Origin: Haemonchus contortus
Lineage: Eukaryota > Nematoda > Chromadorea > Rhabditida > Trichostrongylidae
Assembly (NCBI GenBank): GCA_000469685.2
Contig: LS997564.1
Coordinates: 30,591,343-30,655,342 of the forward strand
DNA length: 64,000 nucleotides
Direction: 5' to 3'
This document shows positions 60,401 to 64,000 of the stretch, piece after piece; position 1 is the first letter of the stretch, and each line of letters begins with the position of its first letter. The notes below the pieces were generated by a model, which was not told the DNA's origin, ran no database searches, and worked only from the letters and a program-made list of their open reading frames with translations. A program made the position numbers and the translations under genes.

Positions 60401-62044
60401 CCAGCCCCTCATTCCTCTCCCTTTTTATTTGTTCCGTTGGCTCATTCAGTGGAACGTTTCTCCTCTTATCAAGAGCCAATAAGTATAGCCAATTTTATGG
60501 TATAAAAGAGTTAATTTTCGGTGCTACGCAGTTCTCCTGATAGGGACCAGAGATTCCTTTTGAGAATCGTAGGTACCCTAAAAGGAAAAAAGAACGGCTC
60601 ACGCGATCAGTCAGAGGTTTGGTTGAAGGCAAGGTGCCCTAAACGACTGTCGCGTTGGACAACCTCCCATGAACCATTGACTGCAGAGAGACGACCACAA
60701 ATAGCTCTCACAAATTAGGAATTCAGATTAATAGAAACGAAACATCCAAATTTATCAGAAAACAGCCGTATTCAATACGTTGGAGATGTCGCTTATGTCT
60801 ACAAAAAACAGTAACTGGAAAAACAGTAGCAGTAAGGTCCTCCTGGTGATCTCGCAAATCGGAAACAAATCTACGAAATTGATAGATGGAATTGCATCGG
60901 CTCGTCTTATGGTTAGTGACATAACGAAAATTAAAAAGGCGATAAACATAGAAACAAAAGAAAAAATGATTTGAAAACTTTGTGAGAAGGAAAGTATCGG
61001 AAACAGGGGGTAATCCCGCTAGAGTCAAAATGGAATTGGTCCGCTCATGAAAATGGGAAATTCGTTAGTATAGAAAATTAACCGCTTAAAAGCATCATAA
61101 AAAATTCGAAATGTCAGAACATACGTTCCAAACCATAAACAAAGCTGAATGCAGTAAAACTCGTAGAGTTTTCAGCAAAATTTTTGTCAAAGGCTTAAGG
61201 TTCAATTTTCACACAATGCTTTTTTGAGAGTCTACGTAGTTTGGCAAGGCTTCAGTACAAAATCTTCGATTTCAAGCTATACTGCCCCCTACCAAACAAC
61301 ATCGCGAAAGTATAAATTGTTTCTTCCTCTGAATAACCAGCAACAATAAGGGCGCAATTCAAGTTGCTCATTTATTATGGGAGATTCTCTCTCTTCTCGC
61401 TCAGGCGAAACATTCCATAAATGTGAAAAAGTAGAAAAAATGCTTTGTAAACTTTTTCAGGCTGAGCAATTCCAATTAATGACTCGTATGTAAGAATCCT
61501 GAATATAAAAAAAGACACACCAAATTGTTCTACTGATTTCCTCTGTGGAATCGGATAGTAAGGTCCATGCTTGAATCAAAAAGGAAAAAAGAGAGAAAAG
61601 AATAAAACAGCTGTAACATTCAAAGTACTACTGTAGCAGCGAATATTCTGGTAAACAATCAAATCCCTGTGGTGCCACCGAAAACCTTCCAAAAGGGAAG
61701 TATGTAAGTCCATGAATGAGCCTCAGAAAGTATTTCTAAGAAACTACTTGTCAACTCAAATTACACTGAAGGTGAACTTTTCGCAAAACTTTTCAGTACC
61801 AACCAATAATACCAACCAGCCAACACTCCTGTTTACTAAAACATCTTCAAAAAGAAAGAGCTGAGCATCAAAAAACAACAGAAACAACAGTAATTCAAAA
61901 AACAGTCTCGTACCTTTCCTGTGGCCTTCTTATACCTAACGATAGCTGCTTCAGCCAGCTCAGCAACGGTTGTATTTTCGTTTTGACATGGAACTACCAC
62001 ACGTACATCTCCAAAATGCACCGTTACACGGCGTTTCATTGGAG
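20993..62044 (-). CDS. par-3: PAR-3 polarity scaffold, 22 exons, spanning about 41 kb
   Basis: This is the cortical polarity scaffold that binds PAR-6 and aPKC and self-assembles through its N-terminal domain. Going 5' to 3' on the minus strand, 22 exons were traced and splice phases match at every junction up to exon 21. They encode CR1 (about residues 1-80), PDZ1 (about 250-345), PDZ2 (about 385-475), PDZ3 (about 525-625), the CR3 aPKC motif around Ser697, and a Tyr/Ser/His/Pro-rich tail. The order and many local matches agree with C. elegans PAR-3. Predicted length is 1088 aa if translation stops in exon 21, or about 1211 aa if exon 22 is joined. The first ATG (62037-62039) lies just after a TTTTTCAG that could be a trans-splice site or the acceptor of an upstream coding exon; C. 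elegans PAR-3 has an extra N-terminal extension. Confidence 0.96.
21692..21850 (-). CDS. par-3: par-3 exon 21 with an in-frame TAG
   Basis: It follows a TTCCATTCAG acceptor in phase 0 and encodes 52 residues (AAYTSPLRPTIDTSGRSPSN to the end SSYYTKY) before TAG at 21692-21694. Either this is the C-terminus, or an internal donor near 21784-21787 joins exon 22. Confidence 0.7.
   Translation of the reverse strand, partial: AAYTSPLRPTIDTSGRSPSNLGGTNGLHNARYAKLRHGAAEPSQLSSYYTKY
22039..22225 (-). CDS. par-3: par-3 exon 20, Tyr/Pro/Ser-rich tail
   Basis: A TTCCAG acceptor and AAG|GTGGGT donor fit phases 2 and 0. The encoded text (SNSYHGSPVGVGTSPYQS, DYYRMFNSWFAYSG) is low complexity, like the C-terminal region of nematode PAR-3. 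Confidence 0.85.
22360..22547 (-). CDS. par-3: par-3 exon 19, YESYD..DRY tail segment
   Basis: TTCCAG acceptor (phase 0), AG|GTACGA donor (phase 2). It encodes VPEYESYDLIDRYQMHRYP, which lines up with GYESYADSELYDRYAAHRY of C. elegans PAR-3 as I recall it. Confidence 0.92.
23791..23926 (-). CDS. par-3: par-3 exon 18
   Basis: TTTTTAG acceptor, CAG|GTTAAA donor, ending in phase 0. It encodes a charged helix (IREHYERLREKEAEA), then RREAQRIYGSPNYGPSPQ, leading straight into exon 19. Confidence 0.9.
24314..24436 (-). CDS. par-3: par-3 exon 17, AMKSFLGLG motif
   Basis: A TTTAAG acceptor and AG|GTCTGA donor are both phase-compatible. AMKSFLGLGGKSRDD matches the AMRNFFGFGSKSRDA segment of C. elegans PAR-3. 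A Glu/Arg coiled-coil-like stretch follows (EEAHRQREEEEKRR). Confidence 0.92.
24600..24699 (-). CDS. par-3: par-3 exon 16
   Basis: It encodes GGQPHPYPPGSPMIV and SRDKDKQRRKSLGG, similar to DQHPFPPG and SRDKSRRKSMGN in C. elegans. The donor GG|GTATGTC is good. The acceptor is ambiguous: GATTCAG at 24700-24702 fits the phase of exon 15, but CTCAATAG slightly upstream also fits. Confidence 0.82.
25075..25160 (+). repeat. SINE tail fragment
   Basis: Matches the 3' body of the SINE (TATGGAAGTCAAATGCGG, GGGCGCATTTC, AACTAACGTC). It is a 5'-truncated copy inside par-3 intron 15. Confidence 0.6.
25255..25570 (-). repeat. tRNA-derived SINE, near-complete, inverted
   Basis: Read on the minus strand it runs from a tRNA-like head at about 25495-25560 (GTGGTGTAGTGGCAAAAGG, B box GGTTCGATTTG) through TTCCATCCCTCC and GTCTGGAAGG to the GGCGTATCCC tail. 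It is antisense relative to the 2655 copy and sense relative to par-3. Confidence 0.8.
26074..26268 (-). CDS. par-3: par-3 exon 15
   Basis: CTTACAG acceptor and G|GTAAGT donor. The product is basic and Ser/Ala/Arg-rich (GRSASQRAAARARSHSVHP) with a PPKIMKMS stretch, comparable to SSSQRNYRSPMKLV in C. elegans. Confidence 0.9.
26629..26786 (-). CDS. par-3: par-3 exon 14, CR3 aPKC site
   Basis: It encodes DPFSREAPSRKSMSEKRGMG and then DPHHIKLFQDIKHQRQ. RKSMSEKR is the conserved CR3 motif bound and phosphorylated by aPKC; Ser697 corresponds to human PARD3 Ser827. The acceptor reads TTTCAGTAGG, so TTTCAG and the next TAG three bases later could both be used. Confidence 0.96.
27486..27644 (-). CDS. 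par-3: par-3 exon 13, end of PDZ3 and linker
   Basis: The acceptor is TTTGAAG, an unusual but recurring type in this gene, and the phase-2 join gives VRLRIQRAKD, the last strand of PDZ3. A Ser/Ala-rich linker follows. The donor is AG|GTTGGT. Confidence 0.9.
27703..27863 (-). CDS. par-3: par-3 exon 12, PDZ3 second half
   Basis: VLHGGAAHKDGRLRVNDRIV is the PDZ3 core, as in C. elegans HGGAAFKEGGLRVDDRIVGV. TTTTTAG acceptor in phase 0, CG|GTAAGT donor in phase 2. Confidence 0.97.
27945..28420 (+). repeat. Repeat family R3, copy 2
   Basis: It lies in par-3 intron 11. It shares GAAGACAGTTCTGTAC, a TAGGCTGCA-like segment, AAATCTCGTCC...TACCCCT and TCTCG.CC with the copy at 39130-39620. No protein was recognised. 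Confidence 0.75.
28563..28736 (-). CDS. par-3: par-3 exon 11, PDZ3 first half
   Basis: ELELIIPLNDTGSAGLGVSL carries the GLGV carboxylate-binding loop (residues 541-544), followed by DCGIFIKN, matching the C. elegans PDZ3. GTAATTAG acceptor, AAT|GTAAGA donor, both phase 0. Confidence 0.97.
28798..28998 (-). CDS. par-3: par-3 exon 10, PDZ2 second half
   Basis: LNGEPTADLTQAEVVDRLKK and DTISFLVSRV complete PDZ2. An acidic and Ser-rich linker follows. TTTCAG acceptor and AAG|GTGGGT donor, phase 0. Confidence 0.97.
29292..29422 (-). CDS. par-3: par-3 exon 9, PDZ2 first half
   Basis: GFGFTVTGRETAKGERLFYI and VALGHLRAGDRLLE are nearly identical to C. elegans PAR-3 PDZ2. GFGF (residues 402-405) is the ligand-binding loop. 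ATTTTAG acceptor, GAG|GTGATT donor. Confidence 0.98.
29590..30065 (+). pseudogene. RTE-type LINE 3' remnant (reverse transcriptase C-terminus)
   Basis: Across shifted frames the plus strand encodes VLPALT, YTEVQKGIRSS-like text, KIRWTGQVMRYCDDRWTRA, TDWIPR and AQDRDDWKRY, the characteristic C-terminal order of nematode RTE reverse-transcriptase proteins. Frames break several times, so it is dead. It lies in par-3 intron 8, antisense to the gene. Confidence 0.82.
30664..30676. repeat. Poly-C tract (13 C)
   Basis: Uninterrupted run of C in par-3 intron 8. Confidence 0.95.
30825..31041 (-). CDS. par-3: par-3 exon 8, PDZ1 end to PDZ2 start
   Basis: MSIVRARAYLSEL ends PDZ1, and PILSALQQANTVHIGHTKVV enters PDZ2; C. 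elegans has PIQSALQQANTQYIGHTTVV. TTTCAG acceptor phase 0, A|GTTAGT donor phase 1. Confidence 0.97.
31100..31252 (-). CDS. par-3: par-3 exon 7, PDZ1 core
   Basis: SAVQILRIEPDGRVGMDGRL followed by AVGDNIVEIDYRPVYQ matches SSVQIMKIEDGGRIAKDGRI of C. elegans PDZ1. TTTAG acceptor, CAG|GTACGG donor, phase 0. Confidence 0.97.
31307..31456 (-). CDS. par-3: par-3 exon 6, PDZ1 start
   Basis: It encodes ERLEDAREAS and then NTVIVFPNDDLVPLGIE, ending at the PDZ1 ligand loop. The acceptor is GTTAAG (not CAG or TAG), like the TTTAAG of exon 17. Donor GAG|GTGGGC, phase 0. Confidence 0.93.
32143..32156. repeat. Poly-G tract (14 G)
   Basis: Uninterrupted run of G in par-3 intron 5. Confidence 0.95.
32594..32605. 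repeat. Poly-C tract (12 C)
   Basis: Uninterrupted run of C in par-3 intron 5, about 450 bases from the poly-G tract at 32143. Confidence 0.95.
32881..32981 (-). CDS. par-3: par-3 exon 5
   Basis: EVEKRLASSGEKDTRLTRGS and then RKSRLTDSFFDAK match C. elegans EVEKKLAEQ and RKSRITDALLDA. TTTTTACAG acceptor, AAG|GTATGT donor. Confidence 0.95.
33336..33539 (-). CDS. par-3: par-3 exon 4, Ser-rich linker
   Basis: NGLRVSSSMTD, a Gly/Ser stretch, QPVRSSLRSDGS and SRHRVTLSP follow the order of C. elegans SGLRVSTPK, QPILRSSLRTEASG and SRVTLSP. TTCTAG acceptor in phase 1, G|GTTCGT donor in phase 1. Confidence 0.95.
33540..35894. other. par-3 intron 3; little recognisable content
   Basis: AT-rich intron. 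The only structure seen is a 25-bp direct duplication at 35392-35441 (ATCCGTAATCCCA and ATCGCAGTAGC). No gene or transposon protein was recognised. Confidence 0.5.
35392..35441 (+). repeat. 25-bp tandem duplication
   Basis: Two adjacent copies of a 25-base unit starting ATCCGTAATCCCA differ by one base. Confidence 0.9.
35895..36033 (-). CDS. par-3: par-3 exon 3
   Basis: It begins ILAIYDEQ, matching ILAITDEA directly after CR1 in C. elegans, and later encodes VRDSVVEIVSLENPP, like RRDSVVEVSSF. CAG acceptor phase 0, A|GTGAGT donor phase 1. Confidence 0.95.
36034..37229. other. par-3 intron 2, first part
   Basis: No gene recognised. A plus-strand frame at 36873-37157 lacks known motifs. A short CCTACAGTAT duplication lies at about 36290-36310. 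Confidence 0.45.
37042..37052. repeat. Poly-C tract (11 C)
   Basis: Uninterrupted run of C in par-3 intron 2. Confidence 0.95.
37230..38190 (+). pseudogene. Mariner-family transposase pseudogene
   Basis: The plus strand encodes MAKDDPRLMTVDLLL, then LGHLLPHELT, TQLLSRDRIHHWL, IVTGDE (first catalytic Asp) followed by two stops, YVNHFRKPAW, and further on LLHDNVYPRIAKKT (second catalytic Asp region). This is the mariner order HELT, TGDE, HDN. Stop codons, frameshifts and a missing segment between the catalytic motifs show it is inactive. A MITE fragment interrupts it at 37617-37833. Confidence 0.85.
37617..37833 (+). mobile_element. Decayed MITE fragment nested in the mariner pseudogene
   Basis: The right side matches the 3' part of the 525 bp MITE at 5672-6196 (TATTCACAATACAC, GATTAGATCCAGTA, CGGCTGAAGAA, ACTTTTGAGCGCTA). 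The left inverted repeat is missing and the interior is shortened. Confidence 0.8.
38191..39129. other. par-3 intron 2, unassigned part
   Basis: No recognisable coding sequence or repeat family member was found here. Confidence 0.4.
39130..39620 (+). repeat. Repeat family R3, copy 3
   Basis: It matches copy 2 over about 480 bases in order, including GAAGACAGTTCTGTAC, GTAGTTAGCTCTTT, AAATCTCGTCC.AGTACCCCT and ACGCTTCCGCTCTTC, and matches copy 1 at its left end (GGCGTTCTAAG). Confidence 0.75.
39804..39908 (-). CDS. par-3: par-3 exon 2, CR1 second half
   Basis: VRILRMQCISDEGILDMDDR and then IIDVFDEVRDQ match the second half of the PAR-3 CR1 (PB1-like) oligomerisation domain, C. elegans HVHRLECASDGGILDMDDVL. 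CTCTAG acceptor, CAG|GTAAGG donor, both phase 0. Confidence 0.96.
41285..41450 (-). repeat. SINE copy, inverted, head missing
   Basis: It contains the complement of the SINE body (GCGCCCCGCATTTGAC, GTATGTGGTCTATACAAT, CCTCCCAGACGAGTCC) and ends before the tRNA-like head. Confidence 0.7.
45464..45480. repeat. Poly-G tract (17 G), longest in the window
   Basis: Uninterrupted run of 17 G in par-3 intron 1. Confidence 0.95.
46430..46685 (+). repeat. tRNA-derived SINE copy
   Basis: Head GATGGTGTAGAGCCAAGTGG, then TTCTGGGAGGATGAAAGCA, ACGGCTGGCCACCTG, TGAATGGAAGTCGA and GGTGCATCCC, in the same order as the 2655 copy. It explains part of the long minus-strand open frame at 46167-46682. Confidence 0.75.
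47200..47440 (-). repeat. Strongly decayed inverted SINE
   Basis: TACTCCCAGACGGATCTGGTACCAAT and neighbouring text resemble the complement of the SINE body, but the order is disturbed and the ends are unclear. Confidence 0.4.
48049..48267 (+). CDS. Hypothetical small charged ORF in par-3 intron 1
   Basis: An ATG-initiated frame of 72 codons, antisense to par-3, encodes a hydrophilic Glu/Lys-rich product (MNSEEDVGETSPPKKEISIN). I recognise no family. The opposite strand is also open for 169 codons, so this may be chance or a relic of an exon. Confidence 0.2.
   Translation: MNSEEDVGETSPPKKEISINGQVLQLNMGSASSLRKDELEKDENNEIKKGKNRVDLWPMNSSLFGSLFENKT
49466..49735 (+). repeat. tRNA-derived SINE, near-complete copy
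   Basis: GGTGGTGTACTGGCAAGTGG, GGATCAATTTCCGC, CAACCAAGCATTCCATCCC, CTCGTCTGGGAGG, TAGGCCACATACGCA and ACGTCCTAAGACTTCATCC agree with the 2655 copy from end to end. Confidence 0.82.
49790..49965 (+). repeat. SINE copy with internal deletion
   Basis: It has a recognisable head (GGAGGTGTTGTAGTAGCAAATG, GGATCAATATCCGCCC) and a tail (TATGGAAGTCAAATGCAGGG), but most of the body is missing. It starts about 55 bases after the preceding SINE. Confidence 0.7.
50986..51201 (+). CDS. Hypothetical Lys/Thr/Gln-rich ORF in par-3 intron 1
   Basis: The frame of 71 codons encodes a basic, low-complexity product (KRGKNGEMKTLSQGENMFEK). No family recognised and no flanking splice sites stand out. Confidence 0.15.
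   Translation: MGTGKAAKRGKNGEMKTLSQGENMFEKKTPLEKINARTAQGQTGEKKNTAKTESAQKGTSTSGANQFQKHP
55182..55640 (-). other. Coding-like minus-strand frames of unknown identity
   Basis: A frame at 55182-55451 (LKLSDADCLALPKRVPLQQP, WEVSGRFRSSLETLKAVI) and a separate one at about 55490-55640 after a CTTTCAG (VGNLSCVFEQVAVGKGKFGE) read like protein. They are in the same strand as par-3 but match no part of PAR-3. They could be relics of a retrogene or transposon. Confidence 0.25.
58730..58762 (+). repeat. CA-rich microsatellite
   Basis: A short imperfect CA/CACG run (CACTCACACACACACATACA) in par-3 intron 1. Confidence 0.8.
58975..59245 (+). pseudogene. RTE-type LINE 3' fragment
   Basis: In one plus-strand frame AHERDEWSRHWYPL matches the end of the RTE reverse-transcriptase protein (ARDRDEWRRYWRPL). 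The same region lies at the 3' end of the 29590-30065 remnant (AQDRDDWKRY). Frames are broken. A SINE begins about 15 bases downstream. Confidence 0.65.
59258..59510 (+). repeat. tRNA-derived SINE copy
   Basis: GTTGTGGTATAGTGGCAAATGG, GGATTGAATGTCGAATCGATATC, CGTGTCTAAGAGGATGAA and AGGTCACATACGCATTCAA follow the family order. Confidence 0.75.
60264..60560 (+). repeat. Tandem duplication, unit about 174 bp
   Basis: GGCTCATTTTATGGACCGTTT at 60264 and GGCTCATTCAGTGGAACGTTT at about 60438 start two related blocks that each end near GCAGTTCTCCT. The copies have diverged by substitutions and small gaps. Confidence 0.65.
60755..60949 (-). CDS. Hypothetical ORF with signal-peptide-like start
   Basis: MFIAFLIFVMSLTIRRADA resembles a secretory signal with an ADA|I cleavage site, followed by PSINFVDLFPICEITRRTL. 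There is no known family and no upstream promoter evidence, and other frames overlap. It may be chance in an AT-rich intron. Confidence 0.2.
   Translation of the reverse strand: MFIAFLIFVMSLTIRRADAIPSINFVDLFPICEITRRTLLLLFFQLLFFVDISDISNVLNTAVF
61914..62044 (-). CDS. par-3: par-3 exon 1 (first recognised), CR1 first half
   Basis: MKRRVTVHFGDVRVVVPCQN followed by VAELAEAAIVRYKKATGK matches the first half of PAR-3 CR1 (C. elegans RRVTVQFGRMKIVVPW, QLADAALLRYKKARG). CR1 drives head-to-tail oligomerisation. The donor is AAG|GTACGA in phase 0. The exon starts after TTTTTCAG, five bases before the ATG. Confidence 0.96.
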
Positions 62045-64000
62045 CTGAAAAACAAAACAGATAGGTAAACAATAGAAAAATAAAAAAGATAATGGAGAGT
62101 AATGAACTAGAATTGACGAACGAGGAATAATTTCCGGATAAACAGACATAAGTATGTTCGAGCGCTTGAACTTTAAATTTGCCCCTATTTTTCTTAACAA
62201 TCGACTTTTCAAAATGTCTGTTAAACTGACAGTGGAAAACAAACTACGCTCAGAACACTACTGAAAAAGCTCACAGAAAAGAATTGAAAATTCATAATAG
62301 TTCACTAAACGAACGAGCATCAAACGAGCAGCTTACACAATGCAGTCGTGAAATAGCTGAAGTTCATTCTAACTATAAACGAATATGAACGCCACAAAAA
62401 CAAATAAATATAAAATAGAAAGTTGAAGCTACCACTGCGAGTTCCAACTTCTCCGACCGACTTCAGGTCATAGCTTGATGGTCACCTTCTTTGTTACCGC
62501 ATAAAAATTAGTGTTCTCAGTTTCCATTATATACATTATCTGATCTTTGAACGGAGAGATGTGGTGGTAAAACGCACTATCACACATACGTGGTCCTAGG
62601 ATCGACCCCCGGATCGACATTGGTCTGAGCCAACCAAGCCTTCCATCTCTTCGGGATCGGTCAATTGGTACCGGCTCGGTCTGGGGGGAAGAAAACACTG
62701 GCTTGAACATGGGCTGGCCACCTCAAATCATTGTGAAGGCTGAAGATGCATCCAATATATTGCTAAGATTCTGAACGGAAGTGAAAATAGGATTGGCATC
62801 TCCAAGCGAAAAACCTAACCCCGCAGGCTTGATCCTTCATCCTTTAGGCAATCCTATGACGTGAGCACTACTTTCGAGCATTTTTTTTTGTCTGGTCGCT
62901 TCTCTGTTTGACCACTATCACAGTAGTATGGCTTTTCCTCCGCCAGTTGTCTAATCGCCTTATTCAGTTCCTTATGAAGAGATCCACTCCATGAAAGCTA
63001 CCACTCCCTTCATAATAGCCCTGAAGACGTTCCTATGACACCCCGGGTTATTCACTTTGCTTTCCAAAACCTTTTGCAACTGTCAAAGAGCATCATGATC
63101 ATCCCAACGAGAACCTTAGTCCGACAGAAACCAGGAGGGTCATTGGGCAATCCAAACCAATAGCCACAAAAAGAAAAAAGTCCTGAACCTTTTGTAGGAG
63201 AATTCAAGAAGCAGTATGCAGAAAAAGCCGACCAAATTCAGGCGAACTCAAAGCATGCATCAAAAATCCGGACCATGAAGATCGATGTACTAAAATTAGC
63301 GTACTTAATGTTACACCAAGGTCATGGGGGAAGAAAGGAACCAGTTTCAAAGAAAAGGCTCTGTGACGTCGGTAGGATGAACTCAACGACGAACAACTGT
63401 GTGCATAACATTGTTCTACGCCCAACGCATTACATTCATTCCATTGACTTTCTTTTTGTTGAAGAAGTAGATCTCCGCAAGCAGGAATATATGTCACGCC
63501 AGTTGCCATCACATCACAATCACTTTTTCATTTCTCATGACGAGGCATCATTTTTTTTTCAGAAATAGAACGAAACCTTTCCTAAGAACAATTGCTCGTG
63601 CACAATCTTTTGATCCATTCGATAAGCTATTTCGGGACATCCTTACTTCGAACTAGTTCGTCAAAAAAAAACAGAGGAAAGGAAAAAAGAAAAGTATGGG
63701 CGAAAAATCATCAGCAAAACCATTGACCTCCTGAAGGAGTCCAGTTGATAGCACTAGAACTGGTAAAACAAAATCTTCATCAAGTGGTACTGATCGATGA
63801 GGCTCAACACGTACTTTTCTTCATTATGGGTACACTTATGTTGGCCATATATTTGGACCAGAAAAGACAATTGAGATTATCCTTAAATGCACAAACAACG
63901 TGACCAGGCACATTTAAGAAAATGCCAATAACTCGAATTTCTGATATTCCATGAAAAATGAACTTCGACTGCCACAACGGAATCTACAGGCTGTAATTTG
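62045..64000. other. Upstream of the first recognised par-3 exon
   Basis: If exon 1 is trans-spliced, this is the outron and promoter; otherwise it is a further intron. It holds a SINE at 62555-62850. The open frames at 63204-63568 show no known motif. I found no exon matching the N-terminal extension of C. elegans PAR-3. Confidence 0.5.
62555..62850 (+). repeat. tRNA-derived SINE copy
   Basis: The head lies near GATGTGGTGGTAAAACGCACT with a B-box-like AGGATCGACCCC. CAACCAAGCCTTCCATCTC, GGTCTGGGGGGAAG, GGGCTGGCCACCTCAA and TGAACGGAAGTGAAA follow in family order. Confidence 0.75.

Larger units (their letters stand above)
39909..61913. other. par-3 intron 1, about 22 kb
   Basis: The intron splits CR1 between residues 42 and 43. 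It carries at least six SINE copies, an RTE fragment, a poly-G tract and a 174-bp duplication. Open frames at 48049-48267, 50986-51201 (plus) and 55182-55451, 60755-60949 (minus) have protein-like composition but no recognised family. 40000-41280, 41500-45460, 51300-55100 and 55700-58970 hold nothing else I can name. Confidence 0.75.

Overview
This is a window of nuclear DNA from a nematode, most likely a clade V (strongylid-type) roundworm. The signs are many short exons with phase-matched junctions, acceptors of the TTTCAG type, acceptor sites directly upstream of start codons (as expected for spliced-leader trans-splicing), metazoan gene families, and a heavy load of decayed transposons. 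No rRNA genes, bacterial operons or CRISPR arrays were seen. The species cannot be named from the sequence alone.

Layout. (1) 1-2.2 kb holds the 3' end of a secretin-family (class B) GPCR gene on the + strand: TM6-TM7 and the cytoplasmic tail, possibly TM5. (2) 2.2-14.4 kb has no recognisable host gene. It carries a tRNA-derived SINE, a roughly 0.5 kb repeat family (here R3), and a decayed array of 1.3-1.5 kb units (here R2) with a strikingly conserved core of about 70 bp. One R2 unit is interrupted by an intact-ended 525 bp MITE. (3) 14.4-16.8 kb (+) is a complete 8-exon UQCC1/Cbp3 gene, a mitochondrial complex III assembly factor of 271 aa. (4) 17.3-19.4 kb (+) is a complete 6- or 7-exon ZFAND1-type gene with two AN1 zinc fingers. 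(5) 19.4-21.0 kb separates convergent genes and holds a 32-bp minisatellite and a perfect inverted repeat. (6) 21.0-62.0 kb (-) is a par-3 (Bazooka/PARD3) gene. I traced 22 phase-compatible exons covering the CR1 oligomerisation domain, three PDZ domains, the aPKC-phosphorylated CR3 motif and a long low-complexity C-terminus. The CR1 domain is split by a 22 kb first intron. (7) 62.0-64.0 kb is sequence upstream of the first recognised par-3 exon, with one more SINE.

The par-3 introns act as transposon sinks: SINE copies in both orientations, an RTE-type LINE 3' remnant, a broken mariner transposase with a MITE fragment inside it, R3 copies and long poly-G/poly-C tracts. The genes belong to unrelated pathways (cell polarity, respiratory assembly, stress/proteasome, neuropeptide signalling). 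From memory, par-3 and the UQCC1 homologue both lie on C. elegans chromosome III, so the grouping may reflect ancestral linkage rather than function. The least explained feature is the R2 family and its conserved core.
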